From Pseudoalteromonas luteoviolacea B = ATCC 29581 (GTDB taxonomy: Bacteria; Pseudomonadota; Gammaproteobacteria; Enterobacterales; Alteromonadaceae): a DNA stretch of 64,000 nucleotides. A program made the position numbers and the translations under genes. Below the pieces are notes generated by a model. That model was given only the letters and a program-made list of their open reading frames with translations. It did not search any database and was not told the origin of the DNA. The stretch's first letter is position 1. Each line of letters begins with the position of its first letter. Location: assembly GCA_000333235.1 (NCBI GenBank), contig CAPN01000051.1:496001-560000 (forward strand). The letters run 5' to 3'. Below, piece after piece: positions 9,702 through 21,309 of the stretch.

Positions 9702-11528
9702 GTGACCGCTAAATCCATACGCAATTTTTATATTAATGAAGAACAGTCAATTTATTTGCTGTCTCATCAAGATGCCAAAAAACACCGTCAATGGTTAAAT
9801 ATTTGCAAAAAGCAGTTAACGCTGCTTGGTTATTCTCATGTTGAGCTAGTTGGCTCTGGTGCATTTGGATTTGTGTTTGCCGGCGTTTCTCCAGATGGAG
9901 AAGCATGGGTGTTTAAGTTTTCTCGCATTACGCTTGCACAGAGTGTGCGTGACCGATTAGAAGACGAAGCATTTATGCTGTCCCAAATTTCTAATCCAAT
10001 GGTGCCAAAATTCTATGGTTTTGAGCGAGTCAAAAAGCAAGGGATTTTGATGATGGCGAGGGCCAAAGGTGAAGATTTAGAAAAAATCTCGCTAAAACGT
10101 GGCCGTTTTAAACCTCATGAAGTGGTTGCGCTCGGTCTAAAACTACGAAATGTACTGGTAGACTTACGAGAACATAAAAACGGTATGTCTCCTGCTCCTA
10201 TGGTACATGGCGACATAAAGCCTTCCAACATTGTATGGGATCGAGAATCAGATTCATTTTCATTAGTCGATTGGGGGAGCTCCGTTTACGCTCAACTTGA
10301 TGTAGAAGGAAATCCTATTGCATCGAATATCATGGATCTTATGTCCAGCGACATCAGCCATACCAATGCTCGAATGGGAGATGTCTATTTTATCGGGGAC
10401 GAGCAGATGTCGGGAGCCAAATCGTCCCCGCGATTTGATGAACAAGGTGTCGCGTCCACACTGTATGCCCTTGCGAGTGCACAATCTTGTCGTTTTGGTG
10501 CAGCGGTTATCCCCGCATCAAGCTTAGGATTACCTAAAGAGTTTGCAGCGGTGATCGACGGTATGTTGTCTAAAGAAAAGACTATTCGTGATGGCGCGGG
10601 AGACTACTTCATTCGCAATATGCCCTTAATTGCGAAAGCTTATTTGCCGGAACTACCAGAGCATAAAGCAAAAGCAAATATCCCTTTTTGGATGGCTGAA
10701 AAAGCAGAAAAGCCAGATACGGTAGTCTATAGCTCACGCAAACAATTTTTACGCCGCGCGGATCATAATCAGCAATTAAGAGACGTCAATGATGCGCAGC
10801 TCGACCGTTATTACAAAGAGTTTTTGTTTGATACGGGTGACACGGAAAAAGCATTTTTAGCTTCTATTAGTCGCTTAGCAAAATATCCGGTCGTCGGTGG
10901 ATTAAGTTTTCACTGGAAACAACAGCAACTGTTCGTTGAATCAAGCTTGATTTTGCACGACAATAAGTTGAGCAAACCGTTTACTGACGCCGTGAACGCG
11001 ACCGTAATGTTAGCCCAAGGGATCACCCAAAAGGGGTTGTTTAAATGTTGTTTGTTCGACGCAAGACAAACGATCCAGTTAGAGCGAGATGAAACGGGCG
11101 CATTTATCTTTGAAAAACTGCCTGAGCTTAAATACGATGTGGTGGATTTAAAAGCAACAGAAGTCACTCGACCTCATTCGTATTTTGAAGATGGAAAAGA
11201 TCCCGATGAACAATTACAGCTCCCCAAACAAATCATTCAATGTGTGTTTGAATTAAACCAAATTCACCATACTGGTTGCATCATTTTTGAATCACTTGAA
11301 CAACGTTTAAAAATTCACTATTACTATCGATTACTGGATGCGTCTAAAGAGAGGCAGTTTACTGATTTGCTTTCTCGAATTATGCAATACGCTATGAGCA
11401 TCACGGATGTTGGTGTCGCAGGTTTCATGAAATTACCTTATAAGAATACCCGTGAATTTGATTTACGTGAAAAACAAGTAGATAGATTCTATCCTCGAAA
11501 TCCGAAGGAACTATTAGAAAACCAGTAA
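9702..11528 (+). CDS. Hanks-type Ser/Thr protein kinase with unknown C-terminal region
   Basis: A 608-residue soluble protein. Residues about 45-330 form a eukaryotic-like kinase domain with a Gly-rich loop (GSGAFGFVFAG) and a candidate ATP-binding Lys in VFKFSR. The catalytic loop is HGDIKPSN (His169, Gly170, Asp171; Gly replaces the Arg of HRD), and the metal-binding motif is DWG instead of DFG. The remaining ~270 residues are not recognised; they contain no membrane segment, PASTA or other repeat that I can see. The start is GTG at 9702 with a weak ribosome binding site; no ATG upstream is in frame. The 3' end overlaps the convergent HDOD gene by 15 bases. Substrates are unknown. Confidence 0.82.
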   Translation: MTAKSIRNFYINEEQSIYLLSHQDAKKHRQWLNICKKQLTLLGYSHVELVGSGAFGFVFAGVSPDGEAWVFKFSRITLAQSVRDRLEDEAFMLSQISNPMVPKFYGFERVKKQGILMMARAKGEDLEKISLKRGRFKPHEVVALGLKLRNVLVDLREHKNGMSPAPMVHGDIKPSNIVWDRESDSFSLVDWGSSVYAQLDVEGNPIASNIMDLMSSDISHTNARMGDVYFIGDEQMSGAKSSPRFDEQGVASTLYALASAQSCRFGAAVIPASSLGLPKEFAAVIDGMLSKEKTIRDGAGDYFIRNMPLIAKAYLPELPEHKAKANIPFWMAEKAEKPDTVVYSSRKQFLRRADHNQQLRDVNDAQLDRYYKEFLFDTGDTEKAFLASISRLAKYPVVGGLSFHWKQQQLFVESSLILHDNKLSKPFTDAVNATVMLAQGITQKGLFKCCLFDARQTIQLERDETGAFIFEKLPELKYDVVDLKATEVTRPHSYFEDGKDPDEQLQLPKQIIQCVFELNQIHHTGCIIFESLEQRLKIHYYYRLLDASKERQFTDLLSRIMQYAMSITDVGVAGFMKLPYKNTREFDLREKQVDRFYPRNPKELLENQ

Positions 11529-12326
11529 ATCGTCAACCTCACTTTCGCCTATATCTAAGTAATCTAACACTTGATCGGATGCACTTTGCCATTCATGATC
11601 CAGTTCACCAACATGTCGAGCGTGTCTTGCTAGTTTAAGAATAGACAATAAGTCCAAACCGACTGGTTCAAGCTCGCCTGAACTATACAATCCATCCAGA
11701 TCATGTTGATAATAGATAGCGTACATCATTGCTTTTGGTAATCCCCATTGTTGGGCAAGTAGCGCTCCTAACGTTGCATGGCTCGTTTGGTATAACGAAA
11801 ATTCAATTTGACAAGCTTGATCCCAACCAAATTCATTCGCTTTAACAAATATATCTCCAAAGTCTTCAAAATGTTGTAGCAATATTGGGATTCCAGAAAA
11901 ATGAAATAAACCTAGCATATAGGCATAATTACTCAACGTTTCTTTATTTAGCCTCTTGCACAAAAGTGAACATGTTTCTGCAATCTGTGTTTGCTCTTCC
12001 CAGAAGGAAGCAATCAAAGGCGAAGGTTTTATCGAGGACTTAAGGGCAACCGCTTTTACGAGGGGGATTACTCGCTTTAGACCAAGCATCAAAATGGCCT
12101 GATCAATTGATTCGATTTCTCTATTACGGCGGAACGCGGCAGAGTTTACTACTTGCAGGATAGCCGCTGAAATCGCAACATCAGCGTGCAAAATTTCTGC
12201 GATTTTGGTGATGTTAGGCTCTGGTTTTTTTGCTTCTTCAGAGAAATCTAACAAAGCTTGAGGGCGCGGAGGAAGATTAACTTGCTTTAGGATCTGCTTT
12301 TCAGTTTGGGTTAAAGAAATCGGCAT
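11514..12326 (-). CDS. HDOD domain signalling protein
   Basis: A 270-residue protein made almost entirely of an HDOD domain (about 15-215), recognised from the pattern PPRPQALLDFSEEAKKPE, then AEILHADVAISAAILQVVNSA and AILMLGLKRVIPLV. HDOD proteins are degenerate HD-fold proteins that act as signal-transduction scaffolds and lack the metal-binding HD pair of true phosphohydrolases. There is no GGDEF, EAL or REC partner domain. The gene ends within the convergent kinase gene. It is followed on its own strand by no other minus-strand gene, so it is likely monocistronic, and the ald terminator separates it from ald upstream. Confidence 0.88.
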   Translation of the reverse strand: MPISLTQTEKQILKQVNLPPRPQALLDFSEEAKKPEPNITKIAEILHADVAISAAILQVVNSAAFRRNREIESIDQAILMLGLKRVIPLVKAVALKSSIKPSPLIASFWEEQTQIAETCSLLCKRLNKETLSNYAYMLGLFHFSGIPILLQHFEDFGDIFVKANEFGWDQACQIEFSLYQTSHATLGALLAQQWGLPKAMMYAIYYQHDLDGLYSSGELEPVGLDLLSILKLARHARHVGELDHEWQSASDQVLDYLDIGESEVDDLLVF

Positions 12327-12470
12327 GAATAGACTCCTTAAACTTCTCTTTCAAATGTTCAGAGGCTACTTTGAGCAAGAAATTTTGAAAGCTGAGATGG
12401 TCATTTCAGTTTTTTGAAGCTGAATTGTACTTATGATGGTTTACTACAATCATAGACTAAAATTACAAAA

Positions 12471-12498
12471 AAAAACCCAAGCAACTGCTTGGGTTTTT
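12471..12498. terminator. Bidirectional terminator downstream of ald
   Basis: CCCAAGCA (12476-12483) pairs with TGCTTGGG (12486-12493), flanked by A-run and T-run. It ends ald transcription before the HDOD gene. Confidence 0.85.
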
Positions 12499-12515
12499 GT
12501 AAAACAATAAACCGA

Positions 12516-13637
12516 TTAGGCGTTTTGTAATGCAGTACGAGGGTCAACAAACGGCATACCGAAACCTTCAGCCACTTCTTTACACGTCACTTGACCTTTA
12601 ATCACGTTCAAACCGTTCATGAAGTTTTGATCGTCTAACAATGCTTGCTTATAGCCCTTGTTTGCTAACTTAATGATATAAGGTAGCGTTGCGTTGTTTA
12701 ATGCGAACGTCGAAGTACGTGGTACCGCACCCGGCATGTTAGCAACGCAGTAGTGAACAACGTCATCAACGATATAAGTTGGTTCTGCGTGTGTAGTTGG
12801 TTTAGATGTTGCGATACAACCGCCTTGGTCAATTGCAACGTCAACAATGGCAGCACCAGGTTTCATACGTTTGATGTGTTCTGCTGTAATTAATTTTGGT
12901 GCTGCAGCGCCTGGAATTAACACTCCACCGATCACTAAATCAGCTTCTAATACGTGTTTCTCAAGTGCATCAGCTGTTGAGTAAAGTACTTTTGCTTGAC
13001 TGCCGAATTGCGCATTTAGTGAACGCAATACGTCAATGCTACGATCTAGAATAACGACATCAGCACCTAAACCTACAGCCATTTGTGCAGCGTTACGACC
13101 TACCATACCACCGCCGATAATCACGACTTTAGCAGGCTCTACACCCGGTACACCACCTAATAACATGCCACGACCTTCACGTGATTTTTCAAGTGCCTGA
13201 GCACCTGCTTGAATCGACATACGGCCAGCAACCTCAGACATAGGTGCAAGCAGAGGAAGACCACCACGTGTGTCAGTGACTGTTTCGTAAGCAATACATA
13301 CCGCTTTGCTTTTGATCAAATCTTCAGTTTGCGGAAGATCGGGTGCTAAGTGTAGGTAAGTGAATAGAATTTGGTCTTCACGTAACATTGCACGCTCTAC
13401 CGCTTGTGGCTCTTTTACCTTTACGATCATGTCTGCTTTAGCAAAAACGTCCTGTGCCGTTTCTAACACTTCTGCACCAGCTGCAACATAATCTTCGTCC
13501 GTAAAGCCGATGCCGATACCTGCATTATGCTCTACAAACACTTGGTGGCCATGATTGATTAGCTCACGAACACTCGCTGGAACCATACCTACGCGGTATT
13601 CATGGTTTTTAATCTCTTTAGGTACACCGATAATCAT
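12516..13637 (-). CDS. ald: Alanine dehydrogenase
   Basis: A 373-residue NAD-dependent L-alanine dehydrogenase, which interconverts L-alanine and pyruvate plus ammonia in the cytoplasm. The N-terminus MIIGVPKEIKNHEYRVGMVPASV and the Rossmann motif VVIIGGGMVGRNAAQMAVGLGADV are typical, and the length equals that of characterised Ald proteins. It is transcribed away from an Lrp-family regulator gene, a classic arrangement in which the Lrp-type protein activates ald in response to alanine or leucine. The AT-rich space between them (13638-13778) presumably holds the binding sites. Confidence 0.96.
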   Translation of the reverse strand: MIIGVPKEIKNHEYRVGMVPASVRELINHGHQVFVEHNAGIGIGFTDEDYVAAGAEVLETAQDVFAKADMIVKVKEPQAVERAMLREDQILFTYLHLAPDLPQTEDLIKSKAVCIAYETVTDTRGGLPLLAPMSEVAGRMSIQAGAQALEKSREGRGMLLGGVPGVEPAKVVIIGGGMVGRNAAQMAVGLGADVVILDRSIDVLRSLNAQFGSQAKVLYSTADALEKHVLEADLVIGGVLIPGAAAPKLITAEHIKRMKPGAAIVDVAIDQGGCIATSKPTTHAEPTYIVDDVVHYCVANMPGAVPRTSTFALNNATLPYIIKLANKGYKQALLDDQNFMNGLNVIKGQVTCKEVAEGFGMPFVDPRTALQNA

Positions 13638-13778
13638 AATAATTCGCCTCTAAAATTAGAACGGATAAAATATTTCACTATTATATTGATACATTAGTAG
13701 TATGTCTCACTGTTCTGATGTGCTATGGTAGTCATATACACCAAAAATATATCACATTCAGTAGATGTAACTATTACA

Positions 13779-14258
13779 ATGGCACAACAACTAGACAGAA
13801 TAGATAGAAAGATTTTAGTCGAATTACAAAAAGATGGTCGTCTTTCTAACGTAGAACTCGCGAAACGCATAGGTTTAAGCGCAACACCTTGTTTAGAAAG
13901 AGTGAAAAAACTCGAACGCGAAGGATTTATCCGAGGCTACAAAGCGGTAGTTGATCCTGCTAAGCTTGGACAAGGCTTATTAGTGTTTGTAGAAATTACG
14001 GTAAATAAAAACTCCCCTGATGTTTTTGATCGTTTTAGTCAAGCAGTAAAAAAACATGATGAAATATCAGAGTGTCACCTGGTTTCCGGTAATTTTGATT
14101 TTCTATTAAAGACACGAGTAGCCGATATGTCAGAATATCGAGGTGTACTTGGTGAAATCCTCTTAAAACTACCTAATGTGAGTGAAAGCCGTACTTATGT
14201 GGTAATGGAAGAAGTAAAAGGTGAAGAAGGGGAGGTAATCAAACCTTATACACCGTGA
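13779..14258 (+). CDS. lrp: Leucine-responsive regulatory protein Lrp
   Basis: A 159-residue Lrp/AsnC regulator, very close to E. coli Lrp throughout. It has an N-terminal winged HTH (DRIDRKILVELQKDGRLSNVELAKRIGLSATPCLERVKKLEREGF) reported here by its key features only: the LDRIDR start, the recognition helix at TPCLERV, and a C-terminal RAM ligand domain (ECHLVSGNFDFLLKTRV). I choose ATG 13779 (MAQQLDRIDR) by family alignment. An in-frame extension to 13725 would overlap the ald promoter and lacks homology. The gene precedes ftsK as in many gammaproteobacteria, and ald is a likely target. Confidence 0.93.
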   Translation: MAQQLDRIDRKILVELQKDGRLSNVELAKRIGLSATPCLERVKKLEREGFIRGYKAVVDPAKLGQGLLVFVEITVNKNSPDVFDRFSQAVKKHDEISECHLVSGNFDFLLKTRVADMSEYRGVLGEILLKLPNVSESRTYVVMEEVKGEEGEVIKPYTP

Positions 14259-14322
14259 CAAAATTTTGCTATTGTAAGCAAGATTTCTATAGATATAACA
14301 ATAAATAGAGGAATACGCAGGT

Positions 14323-16863
14323 ATGCGTTTAAATGGTATACAACGCCTCTTAGAGACGGGTCTAATTTTTAGCACTGCAGCAGCCGTTTTTATTTTGGCT
14401 GCACTTATCAGTTTTGACCCAGCCGACCCTGCATGGTCACAAACAGGCGAATTCATCAAAGTCAACAATGTGACAGGTGCCGCAGGGGCATGGGTAGCAG
14501 ATATCCTTTTGGTGTCTTTTGGTTGGCTCGCTTTTTTAATCCCGGTTGCATTACAGCTGTTTGGTTATTTGATTTTTAAAAAGCCTCACAAAATTCTTCA
14601 ACTTGATTACATTACATTGGGTCTGCGCTTAATTGGTCTTGCTTTGTTTGTTACTGCAGCAAGTGCCATAAGTAGTATTAATTTTGATGATATTTATACG
14701 TTTTCGTCTGGCGGTGTTGTTGGAGATGTCATTGCCCAAGCGATGATGCCAGCCTTCAATTTTACAGGCACATCCATTTTATTGCTCTGTTTCTTTTTTG
14801 CTGGACTTACCTTAATGACCGGGGTTTCGTGGGTTCAGTTTGTTGATTATTTAGGTGAGCAAGTCGTCCGTGCGTTTAAATGGCTTTTCCATAAACTTGA
14901 ACAGAGCAAAGTACCTACCCATGTCGAACCGATCGAAACATTAGCGTTAGTTGATGATGAAGATGAGCATCCAAGTATTGATATGGATGAAGCGCTCGTT
15001 AAAGCACCAGAAAAACCGAAGAAACTAAAAGATAAGATATTTAGTCGAAACACAAACAATCAAATAGAGCGCCACGAGCCTCAAATTGAAAACTCATCAA
15101 GCAAACCCGTCTTTGAAGAACTTGATGCTGCATTCGAACAAGAAATGTCGTTTAGTGCAATTGAAGACGATGATCTTGACACCGTTGCTGCTTTAAACCA
15201 GTTAGATGAACAAGCGCATAGCCAAAAACAAACGGTAGTTGTTTCTCCAGCTCGGCCTATGAAAAGCACCGCGCCTTCAAGTAATACAACACCAAAGTCA
15301 ACTGGCTTTCAACCACCAAAATCGGCTAAGGAACAGTTTGACGACCTTATGGCGGTGAAACCAGCGATTGGGCCACTTCCTTCTCTTGATTTATTGGATA
15401 GGCCAGATAAACAGTTAAACCCTATTTCTCCTGAAGAATTGGAAGCAGTTTCACGGCTAGTTGAAGAAAAACTTCTCGATTTTAACATACAAGCGACAGT
15501 GGTTGCCGTGTATCCAGGGCCGGTAGTCACACGCTTTGAACTCGACCTAGCACCCGGTATAAAAGTCGCTAAGATCACCAGTCTTTCTAAAGACCTTGCG
15601 CGCTCACTGTCGGCAGTAAGTGTTCGAGTTGTCGAAGTGATCCCCGGTAAGACCTATGTAGGTTTAGAGCTTCCGAACAAGCATCGCGAAATTGTTCGTT
15701 TATCGGAAGTCATTAATGCGCCTAAATTTGAACAAAACCCATCTCCGTTAACTATGGTATTGGGAAAAGACATCGCCGGTGAACCGGTTGTCGCTGATCT
15801 AGCTAAAATGCCGCACTTGTTAGTTGCAGGAACCACGGGCTCAGGTAAGTCAGTTGGGGTTAATGTCATGATATTAAGCTTGTTATACAAGTCTCCACCA
15901 GAAGACGTACGCATGATCATGATTGACCCTAAGATGCTTGAACTTTCCGTTTATGAAGGCATTCCTCATTTATTGTGCGAAGTCGTAACAGACATGAAAG
16001 AAGCCGCAAACGCGCTTCGATGGTGCGTAGGGGAGATGGAACGTCGCTATAAATTGATGTCTGCTTTAGGGGTAAGAAACCTAAAAGGTTACAATCAAAA
16101 AATCAAAGAAGCTAAAGAAGCTGGTTATCCAATTCTGGATCCACTTTTTAAAGATACTGATAGTATGGCCGAGGGGCCGAGTGAGCTTGAAAAAATGCCT
16201 AGTATCGTAGTAGTTATCGACGAGTTTGCCGACATGATGATGATTGTTGGTAAAAAAGTTGAAGAGCTTATCGCCCGTATTGCACAAAAAGCCCGGGCGG
16301 CTGGTATTCATCTTGTACTTGCTACCCAACGTCCTTCTGTGGATGTAATAACGGGGTTAATTAAGGCTAATATCCCAACTCGAATGGCATTCCAAGTTTC
16401 AAGTAAAATTGACTCTCGTACGATTTTAGATCAGCAGGGAGCAGAAAACCTTCTAGGTATGGGTGACATGCTTTATCTTCCACCCGGAACAAGTGTACCA
16501 ATTCGTGTTCATGGTGCATTTGTTGATGATCATGAAGTCCACGCGGTTGTAAGTGATTGGAAAGCACGTGGTAGGCCAAATTACATTGAAGACATATTAA
16601 ATGGCGATACCACTGATGATATGTTGTTGCCGGGTGAATCCTCCGGTGACGACGGTGATGGTGAGTCTGATCCGCTTTATGATGAAGCGGTATCGTTTGT
16701 TATTGAGACAGGTAAAGTAAGCGTCTCTAGCGTACAACGTAAATTGCGAGTCGGTTATAACCGAGCTGCACGTTTGGTCGAACAAATGGAGACGTCTGGT
16801 GTAGTAAGTGCGCCTGGACACAATGGTGCGCGAGATGTTTTAGTCCCAAGAGGTGGTAATTAA
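14323..16863 (+). CDS. ftsK: DNA translocase FtsK
   Basis: An 846-residue septal DNA translocase that aids chromosome dimer resolution and division. Four N-terminal membrane segments lie within about 1-185. They are followed by an acidic and Ser/Pro-rich linker (about 200-340), shorter than in E. coli FtsK. Next come the alpha/beta motor with Walker A GTTGSGKS (about 503-510) and Walker [13 protein letters not shown]. The C-terminal gamma winged helix ([16 protein letters not shown] to the end) reads KOPS sites and activates XerD. A good ribosome binding site (AGAGGAA) precedes the ATG. The stop overlaps the lolA start (TAATG), so translation is coupled. Confidence 0.97.
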   Translation: MRLNGIQRLLETGLIFSTAAAVFILAALISFDPADPAWSQTGEFIKVNNVTGAAGAWVADILLVSFGWLAFLIPVALQLFGYLIFKKPHKILQLDYITLGLRLIGLALFVTAASAISSINFDDIYTFSSGGVVGDVIAQAMMPAFNFTGTSILLLCFFFAGLTLMTGVSWVQFVDYLGEQVVRAFKWLFHKLEQSKVPTHVEPIETLALVDDEDEHPSIDMDEALVKAPEKPKKLKDKIFSRNTNNQIERHEPQIENSSSKPVFEELDAAFEQEMSFSAIEDDDLDTVAALNQLDEQAHSQKQTVVVSPARPMKSTAPSSNTTPKSTGFQPPKSAKEQFDDLMAVKPAIGPLPSLDLLDRPDKQLNPISPEELEAVSRLVEEKLLDFNIQATVVAVYPGPVVTRFELDLAPGIKVAKITSLSKDLARSLSAVSVRVVEVIPGKTYVGLELPNKHREIVRLSEVINAPKFEQNPSPLTMVLGKDIAGEPVVADLAKMPHLLVAGTTGSGKSVGVNVMILSLLYKSPPEDVRMIMIDPKMLELSVYEGIPHLLCEVVTDMKEAANALRWCVGEMERRYKLMSALGVRNLKGYNQKIKEAKEAGYPILDPLFKDTDSMAEGPSELEKMPSIVVVIDEFADMMMIVGKKVEELIARIAQKARAAGIHLVLATQRPSVDVITGLIKANIPTRMAFQVSSKIDSRTILDQQGAENLLGMGDMLYLPPGTSVPIRVHGAFVDDHEVHAVVSDWKARGRPNYIEDILNGDTTDDMLLPGESSGDDGDGESDPLYDEAVSFVIETGKVSVSSVQRKLRVGYNRAARLVEQMETSGVVSAPGHNGARDVLVPRGGN

Positions 16864-17492
16864 TGAAATGGATCACGAAGGCGTTATCCACAATAGCTTT
16901 ATTGATGAGTAGTGACAGTATTGCTAACCAAATTGATGCCGTAAATTTAAAAGCAAAGCTCAATAATATGAGAACATACTCTGCTGATTTTATACAAGTA
17001 GTGCGCGACCTTCAGGGGAAATTGGTCCTAGAAGGTCAAGGCCACTTGCTTTTAGAATCTCCTTTAAAGATGCGGTGGGCGCAAAAACAGCCTGATGACA
17101 CTTTGTTTGTGTCAAATGGTAAGTATGGTTTCTATTTTGATAGTTTTGCTGAACAAGTAACCATCATGGACTCGGTAAAATTAGTAACCCAAACGCCTTT
17201 TGTATTACTCACGTCAATGGACGAAGTACATTGGTCTCAATACACGGTAACGCAAAAGAACAATAGTTTTGTGATTACGCCTATCGTCAAAGAAGCGCAG
17301 CAAGTAGAAAAGCTTGAAGTGGCATTCAGTAACGAAGGGATCTTATCGAGCGTAAAATTGACCGACCTATCAGGTCAAAGAGCAACGTATAGTTTCAGTA
17401 AACCGGTCGTGAACGAACCTATCGACCCAATACTATTTACTTTTGAGATCCCAAAAGGCGTCTTTATCGACGATCAAACACAAAGTGACTAA
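16863..17492 (+). CDS. lolA: Outer-membrane lipoprotein carrier protein LolA
   Basis: A 209-residue periplasmic chaperone that takes lipoproteins from LolCDE and passes them to LolB. It has a signal peptide ([22 protein letters not shown], cleavage after about residue 21), then the LolA fold with typical segments ([30 protein letters not shown], and a C-terminal [12 protein letters not shown]). It is coupled to ftsK by a 1-base overlap and to rarA by an 8-base overlap, the usual ftsK-lolA-rarA order. Confidence 0.95.
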   Translation: MKWITKALSTIALLMSSDSIANQIDAVNLKAKLNNMRTYSADFIQVVRDLQGKLVLEGQGHLLLESPLKMRWAQKQPDDTLFVSNGKYGFYFDSFAEQVTIMDSVKLVTQTPFVLLTSMDEVHWSQYTVTQKNNSFVITPIVKEAQQVEKLEVAFSNEGILSSVKLTDLSGQRATYSFSKPVVNEPIDPILFTFEIPKGVFIDDQTQSD

Positions 17493-18822
17493 CTTAGGAT
17501 TCAATTTTAGTCCTGATATTCGTCCTTTAGCCGCGAGAATGCGGCCTTTGAACATTGATCAGTACATCGGACAAAACCACATTATCGGTGAAGGCACTGT
17601 GCTCCGAAATGCACTAACAAACGGGCAGTGTCATTCATTAATTCTTTGGGGTCCACCTGGTGTTGGTAAAACGTCCTTAGCGGAGCTTGTTGCTAACAAA
17701 ATAGACGCTGCGTTTTGTAAGTTATCTGCCGTGACATCTGGGGTAAAGGACATTCGAGATGCCGTTATTGAAGCTAAAAATCGGCTCGCTCAATCAAGTA
17801 CTAGAACAATCTTATTTGTTGACGAGGTTCATCGTTTTAATAAAGCGCAGCAAGATGCATTTCTACCTCATATTGAAGATGGCACATTTATATTTATTGG
17901 GGCAACGACGGAAAATCCTTCGTTTGCTTTGAACAATGCGATTCTTTCAAGAGCACGAGTCTACGCATTAAAGGCATTGAGTGAACGCGAGCTAATGCAA
18001 ACACTTAACAATGCCTTGACTAATGATACGATTTTAAAAAGTCAAAATATTCAATTTCATGAAGGCGTATTGAAACGTCTTTGCCAAGCAGCGGAAGGGG
18101 ATGCTCGTAAAGCGCTCAACTTATTAGAGCAATGTATTGATATTGCAGAGCAGATTGGCGATCACAAATACATCAATGTTCATCATCTTGCTCACATCAT
18201 CGGCGAGCACAGTGCAAAATACGACAAAGGCGGCGATCTATTTTATGATCTTATTTCTGCTTTTCACAAATCAGTTCGTGGAAGTGCTCCCGATGCCGCA
18301 TTGTATTGGTATTGCCGAATTTTAGCCGGTGGTGGCGATCCTCTATACGTTGCAAGAAGATTGTTAGCAATTGCAACAGAAGATATTGGCAATGCGGATC
18401 CCAGAGCAATGCAAGTGGCATTGAATGCATGGGATATATTTGCACGCGTTGGGCCTTCTGAAGGCGAGCGAGCAATTGCCCAAGCCACCTTGTATTTAGC
18501 GAGTGCCCCTAAAAGTAATGCTGTATACCAAGCATTTAACCAAGCTAAGCAAGATGCATTAAATGATACCCATGCAGATGTGCCTATGCACCTGAGAAAT
18601 GCGCCTACCGATCTCATGAAGGATCTTGGGTTTGGCGAGGAATATCGATATGCGCACGATGAGCCTGGCGCATTTGCTGCAGGCGAAGCGTATTTTCCAG
18701 AAACAATTCAAGGTCGGCAGTATTATTTTCCTACTGACCGAGGATTAGAAAAACAAATTAAAGAAAAGCTTAATTATCTCAAAACACTAAACGAAGAAAG
18801 TGAACACAAGAGGTACGATTAA
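17485..18822 (+). CDS. rarA: Replication-associated recombination ATPase RarA (MgsA)
   Basis: A 445-residue clamp-loader-type AAA+ ATPase acting at stalled replication forks. It has the family N-terminus ([20 protein letters not shown]), Walker A GPPGVGKT, Walker [10 protein letters not shown] and sensor TENPSF; the C-terminal half carries the tetramerisation region. I prefer the GTG at 17485, which overlaps the lolA stop by 8 bases and gives the normal family length. An in-frame upstream ATG at 17443 would add 14 residues with no family similarity. Confidence 0.94.
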   Translation: MTNLGFNFSPDIRPLAARMRPLNIDQYIGQNHIIGEGTVLRNALTNGQCHSLILWGPPGVGKTSLAELVANKIDAAFCKLSAVTSGVKDIRDAVIEAKNRLAQSSTRTILFVDEVHRFNKAQQDAFLPHIEDGTFIFIGATTENPSFALNNAILSRARVYALKALSERELMQTLNNALTNDTILKSQNIQFHEGVLKRLCQAAEGDARKALNLLEQCIDIAEQIGDHKYINVHHLAHIIGEHSAKYDKGGDLFYDLISAFHKSVRGSAPDAALYWYCRILAGGGDPLYVARRLLAIATEDIGNADPRAMQVALNAWDIFARVGPSEGERAIAQATLYLASAPKSNAVYQAFNQAKQDALNDTHADVPMHLRNAPTDLMKDLGFGEEYRYAHDEPGAFAAGEAYFPETIQGRQYYFPTDRGLEKQIKEKLNYLKTLNEESEHKRYD

Positions 18823-19203
18823 ATGGTGTCAACCTATGGCATGATAGCAATTGGTGGTGCTTTAGGCGCGTGTTCTCGTTATTTTCTTAGTGAATTGGCG
18901 CTGAAACTTTTAGGTAAGGGATTCCCTTTTGGGACTTTGCTCGTTAATATTCTTGGTTCGTTCCTTATGGGGCTGCTTTATGGCCTGATCGAGAAACAAT
19001 TGATCGCGTTAAGCCCTGCAAAAGCATTAATAGGAATTGGATTTTTAGGCGCGTTGACGACATTTTCAACGTTTTCTATAGACTCATTGCTGCTACTACA
19101 GCAAGGGCAATATTTAAAATCGGCGTTAAACATCGTATTAAATGTCAGTGTGTGCATTACTATGGCATGGCTAGGACTGACTCTCATTGTGCAAAAAGGT
19201 TAA
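18823..19203 (+). CDS. crcB: Fluoride ion channel CrcB/FluC
   Basis: A 126-residue inner-membrane protein with four transmembrane helices. Family motifs are present: [10 protein letters not shown] in helix 1, [17 protein letters not shown] in helix 2 and [15 protein letters not shown] in helix 3, the last containing the Phe and Ser/Thr residues that line the fluoride path. CrcB dimers export fluoride. The ATG follows the rarA stop directly, with AAGAGG inside the end of rarA. No fluoride riboswitch is expected or seen because the gene lies inside an operon. Confidence 0.94.
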   Translation: MVSTYGMIAIGGALGACSRYFLSELALKLLGKGFPFGTLLVNILGSFLMGLLYGLIEKQLIALSPAKALIGIGFLGALTTFSTFSIDSLLLLQQGQYLKSALNIVLNVSVCITMAWLGLTLIVQKG

Positions 19204-19211
19204 AGATATAA

Positions 19212-20507
<1,296 letters not shown>

Positions 20508-20551
20508 CGCTAGATAAGGGGGTAGGTTTATGTTGCCCCTTTTTCGTAAGT

Positions 20552-20576
20552 AGCTGCCATGAGGCAGCTTTTTTTA
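20552..20576 (+). terminator. Terminator after serS
   Basis: AGCTGCC (20552-20558) pairs with GGCAGCT (20563-20569), with an ATGA loop and a T8 tail. A weaker GC hairpin with a T5 tail lies just before it (about 20517-20545), so this may be a tandem terminator. Confidence 0.88.
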
Positions 20577-21051
20577 TTTCTTTCGTATTACCGGAGTGTG
20601 AATGTTTTTTTAACATCATTCCGGTATTGTTTTGTCTTTTTTATAAGATAATAAAGATAATAAAACCCCACCAGAATTCTTTACGCGCATTTTTATTCAA
20701 TTGTTAATAAGCCTTCGTTTTTCCGAGCGCAATTTGTTTGCATACTTCCAGTTGTTGTGGTTTATTGAAATAGAAGGTTTGGCCAAACCCGACTGTAGTG
20801 TGCGAGCATTTGTATGTGTCGAAAGCTTTATATACGATACATCTCTCGTTTTTGTTCAATCAGTGGCGATGAATATAACCTATCGAATTTCATTGCTAAC
20901 CAACTCAGCACTTCGTTCAACCATTATTTATTAAGGTTGAACAAAGGCAAAACAAAAACAAGCCTTAAGAGTGTTGCGGTTTTTCGAAATAATTGTCATT
21001 TGAATCTTCCGTTTGGAAGGCTAAAGCAGAACAAAGGTGAGGAATTTACCT
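20577..21051 (+). other. Gene-free region upstream of rmf, with a stem-loop at 20589-20626
   Basis: These 475 bases contain no convincing gene; short open frames here lack ribosome binding sites and family features. An imperfect but long stem-loop lies at 20589-20626: TACCGGA pairs with TCCGGTA, with further pairs inside, a T-rich loop and a T-rich tail. It could be a third serS terminator, an attenuator or part of a small RNA. The rest is probably the stress-responsive promoter and leader of rmf. Confidence 0.4.
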
Positions 21052-21222
21052 ATGAAGAGACAGAAAAGAGACCGTTTAGAGAGAGCATTTTCACAAGGGT
21101 ACAAAGCAGGTTTACAAGGGCGGTCTAAGGAAATTTGCCCATACCAACAAATCGAAGCGCGTTCAGAGTGGTTAGGTGGTTGGCGTGAGGCACTTGATAG
21201 TCGAAATCTTTATAAAACATGA
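21052..21222 (+). CDS. rmf: Ribosome modulation factor
   Basis: A 56-residue basic protein nearly identical in its core to E. coli RMF (MKRQKRDRLERA, GRSKE-CPYQ, RSEWLGGWREA). RMF binds 70S ribosomes in stationary phase and, with HPF, forms hibernating 100S dimers. The start at ATG 21052 follows GTGAGGAA; an in-frame GTG 15 bases upstream overlaps this ribosome binding site and is rejected. It is adjacent to fabA as in E. coli, and a strong hairpin terminator follows. Confidence 0.96.
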   Translation: MKRQKRDRLERAFSQGYKAGLQGRSKEICPYQQIEARSEWLGGWREALDSRNLYKT

Positions 21223-21235
21223 TTATAGATAGGAT

Positions 21236-21265
21236 AAAAAAAGCCGCGATAACGCGGCTTTTTTC
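21236..21265. terminator. Bidirectional terminator between rmf and fabA
   Basis: AAGCCGCG (21241-21248) pairs with CGCGGCTT (21253-21260), loop ATAA, A-run before and T-run after. It serves the two convergent genes. Confidence 0.9.
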
Positions 21266-21309
21266 GTTTTATTTGCGTAAAAAATTGCTTTTACACGCCA
21301 ACTGATTTG

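Noticed and set aside
20701..21128. Two overlapping open frames upstream of rmf
   Set aside because: They have no ribosome binding site or family features, and one runs into rmf in another frame; treated as chance.
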